64,000 nt of DNA from DATBJJ01 sp963750915. Its GTDB lineage: Bacteria > Acidobacteriota > Vicinamibacteria > Vicinamibacterales > 2-12-FULL-66-21. Shown here piece after piece: positions 63,946 through 64,000 of this stretch. The notes under the pieces were generated by a model. The model was not told where the DNA came from. It did not search any database and saw only the letters and a list, made by a program, of their open reading frames with translations. The position numbers and the translations under genes were made by a program. The stretch spans positions 744,001-808,000 of the forward strand of contig CAVVSF010000007.1 in the NCBI GenBank assembly GCA_963750915.1, in the 5' to 3' direction. Position 1 is the first letter of the stretch; the number at the start of each line of letters is the position of its first letter.

Positions 63946-64000
63946 GCCGGACGCTCGCGTTTCTCGCCGTCGGTCGTCGCTTCGAGATGGGCAGTGTAGG

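Noticed and set aside
62467..63999. Long plus-strand open frame opposite the flavin oxidoreductase
   Set aside because: It is a shadow of the minus-strand gene, without recognisable motifs.

Overview
The window is high-GC bacterial chromosome, most likely Acidobacteriota and probably the Vicinamibacteria (subdivision 6) lineage. Reasons: a VWFA-related protein of the acidobacterial type, two large ADOP-type (MacB/FtsX-like) permeases, one behind a PadR regulator, many secreted or lipoprotein enzymes, and intergenic heptanucleotide repeats. The lineage is inferred from gene families, not from a phylogeny. | Layout. 1-8 kb: alpha-glucan/trehalose operon on the plus strand (glgX, trehalose synthase-maltokinase fusion, treY). 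8-9.4 kb: decayed S9 peptidase. 9.4-14.5 kb: hypothetical protein, beta-lactamase-fold hydrolase, sulfatase, a protease-dead HtrA-like PDZ protein and a small LuxR-type regulator. 14.5-18.7 kb: minus-strand operon yebC-ruvC-ruvA-ruvB-fabH, interrupted between ruvA and ruvB by a nested GC-rich repeat. 18.8-22.9 kb: a decaying island with remnants of asparagine synthetase, a lasso B2-type transglutaminase-like protein and an HprK-like kinase around an intact PRMT-like methyltransferase carrying a PqqD-like tail, followed by two more methyltransferases and a broken glycosyltransferase. 22.9-26.8 kb: fused 2-oxoacid dehydrogenase E1, thioredoxin 2, a membrane protein. 26.9-36.9 kb: ADOP permease, Omp85-like barrel, predicted secreted kinase-fold protein, GT87-type membrane protein, M1 aminopeptidase lipoprotein and a 34-residue membrane peptide. 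37-40.5 kb: asparaginase-like protein, aminotransferase, pntAB and pntB. 40.5-49 kb: VWFA protein, DUF3014 protein, small lipoprotein, MacA-like adaptor, OmpR/histidine kinase pair, PEGA protein. 49.3-53.8 kb: hexuronate catabolic cluster (MFS transporter, UxaA in two parts, SDR, FadR/GntR regulator). 54-57 kb: PadR regulator plus ADOP permease. 57-64 kb: 1-Cys peroxiredoxin, secreted cytochrome c/dehydrogenase-like protein, MFS transporter, OYE-type flavin oxidoreductase. | Cross-cutting signals. Five otherwise conserved genes (treS, ruvB, M1 peptidase, OmpR regulator, cytochrome protein) each carry exactly one extra base; this looks more like residual assembly error than biology, but the decay at 8-9 kb and 18.8-22.9 kb goes well beyond single indels. 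Intergenic regions repeatedly carry 7-nt tandem repeats (CTCAGGG, TTCGAAG, GCTCGGG and GATTGCC types), often as inverted arms, plus larger palindromic dispersed repeats. The most interesting content is the degraded lasso-peptide-like locus with its methyltransferase-PqqD fusion, the secreted kinase-fold protein beside an outer-membrane barrel, the HtrA homologue lacking all three catalytic residues, and a maltokinase domain that has lost its metal-binding Asp.
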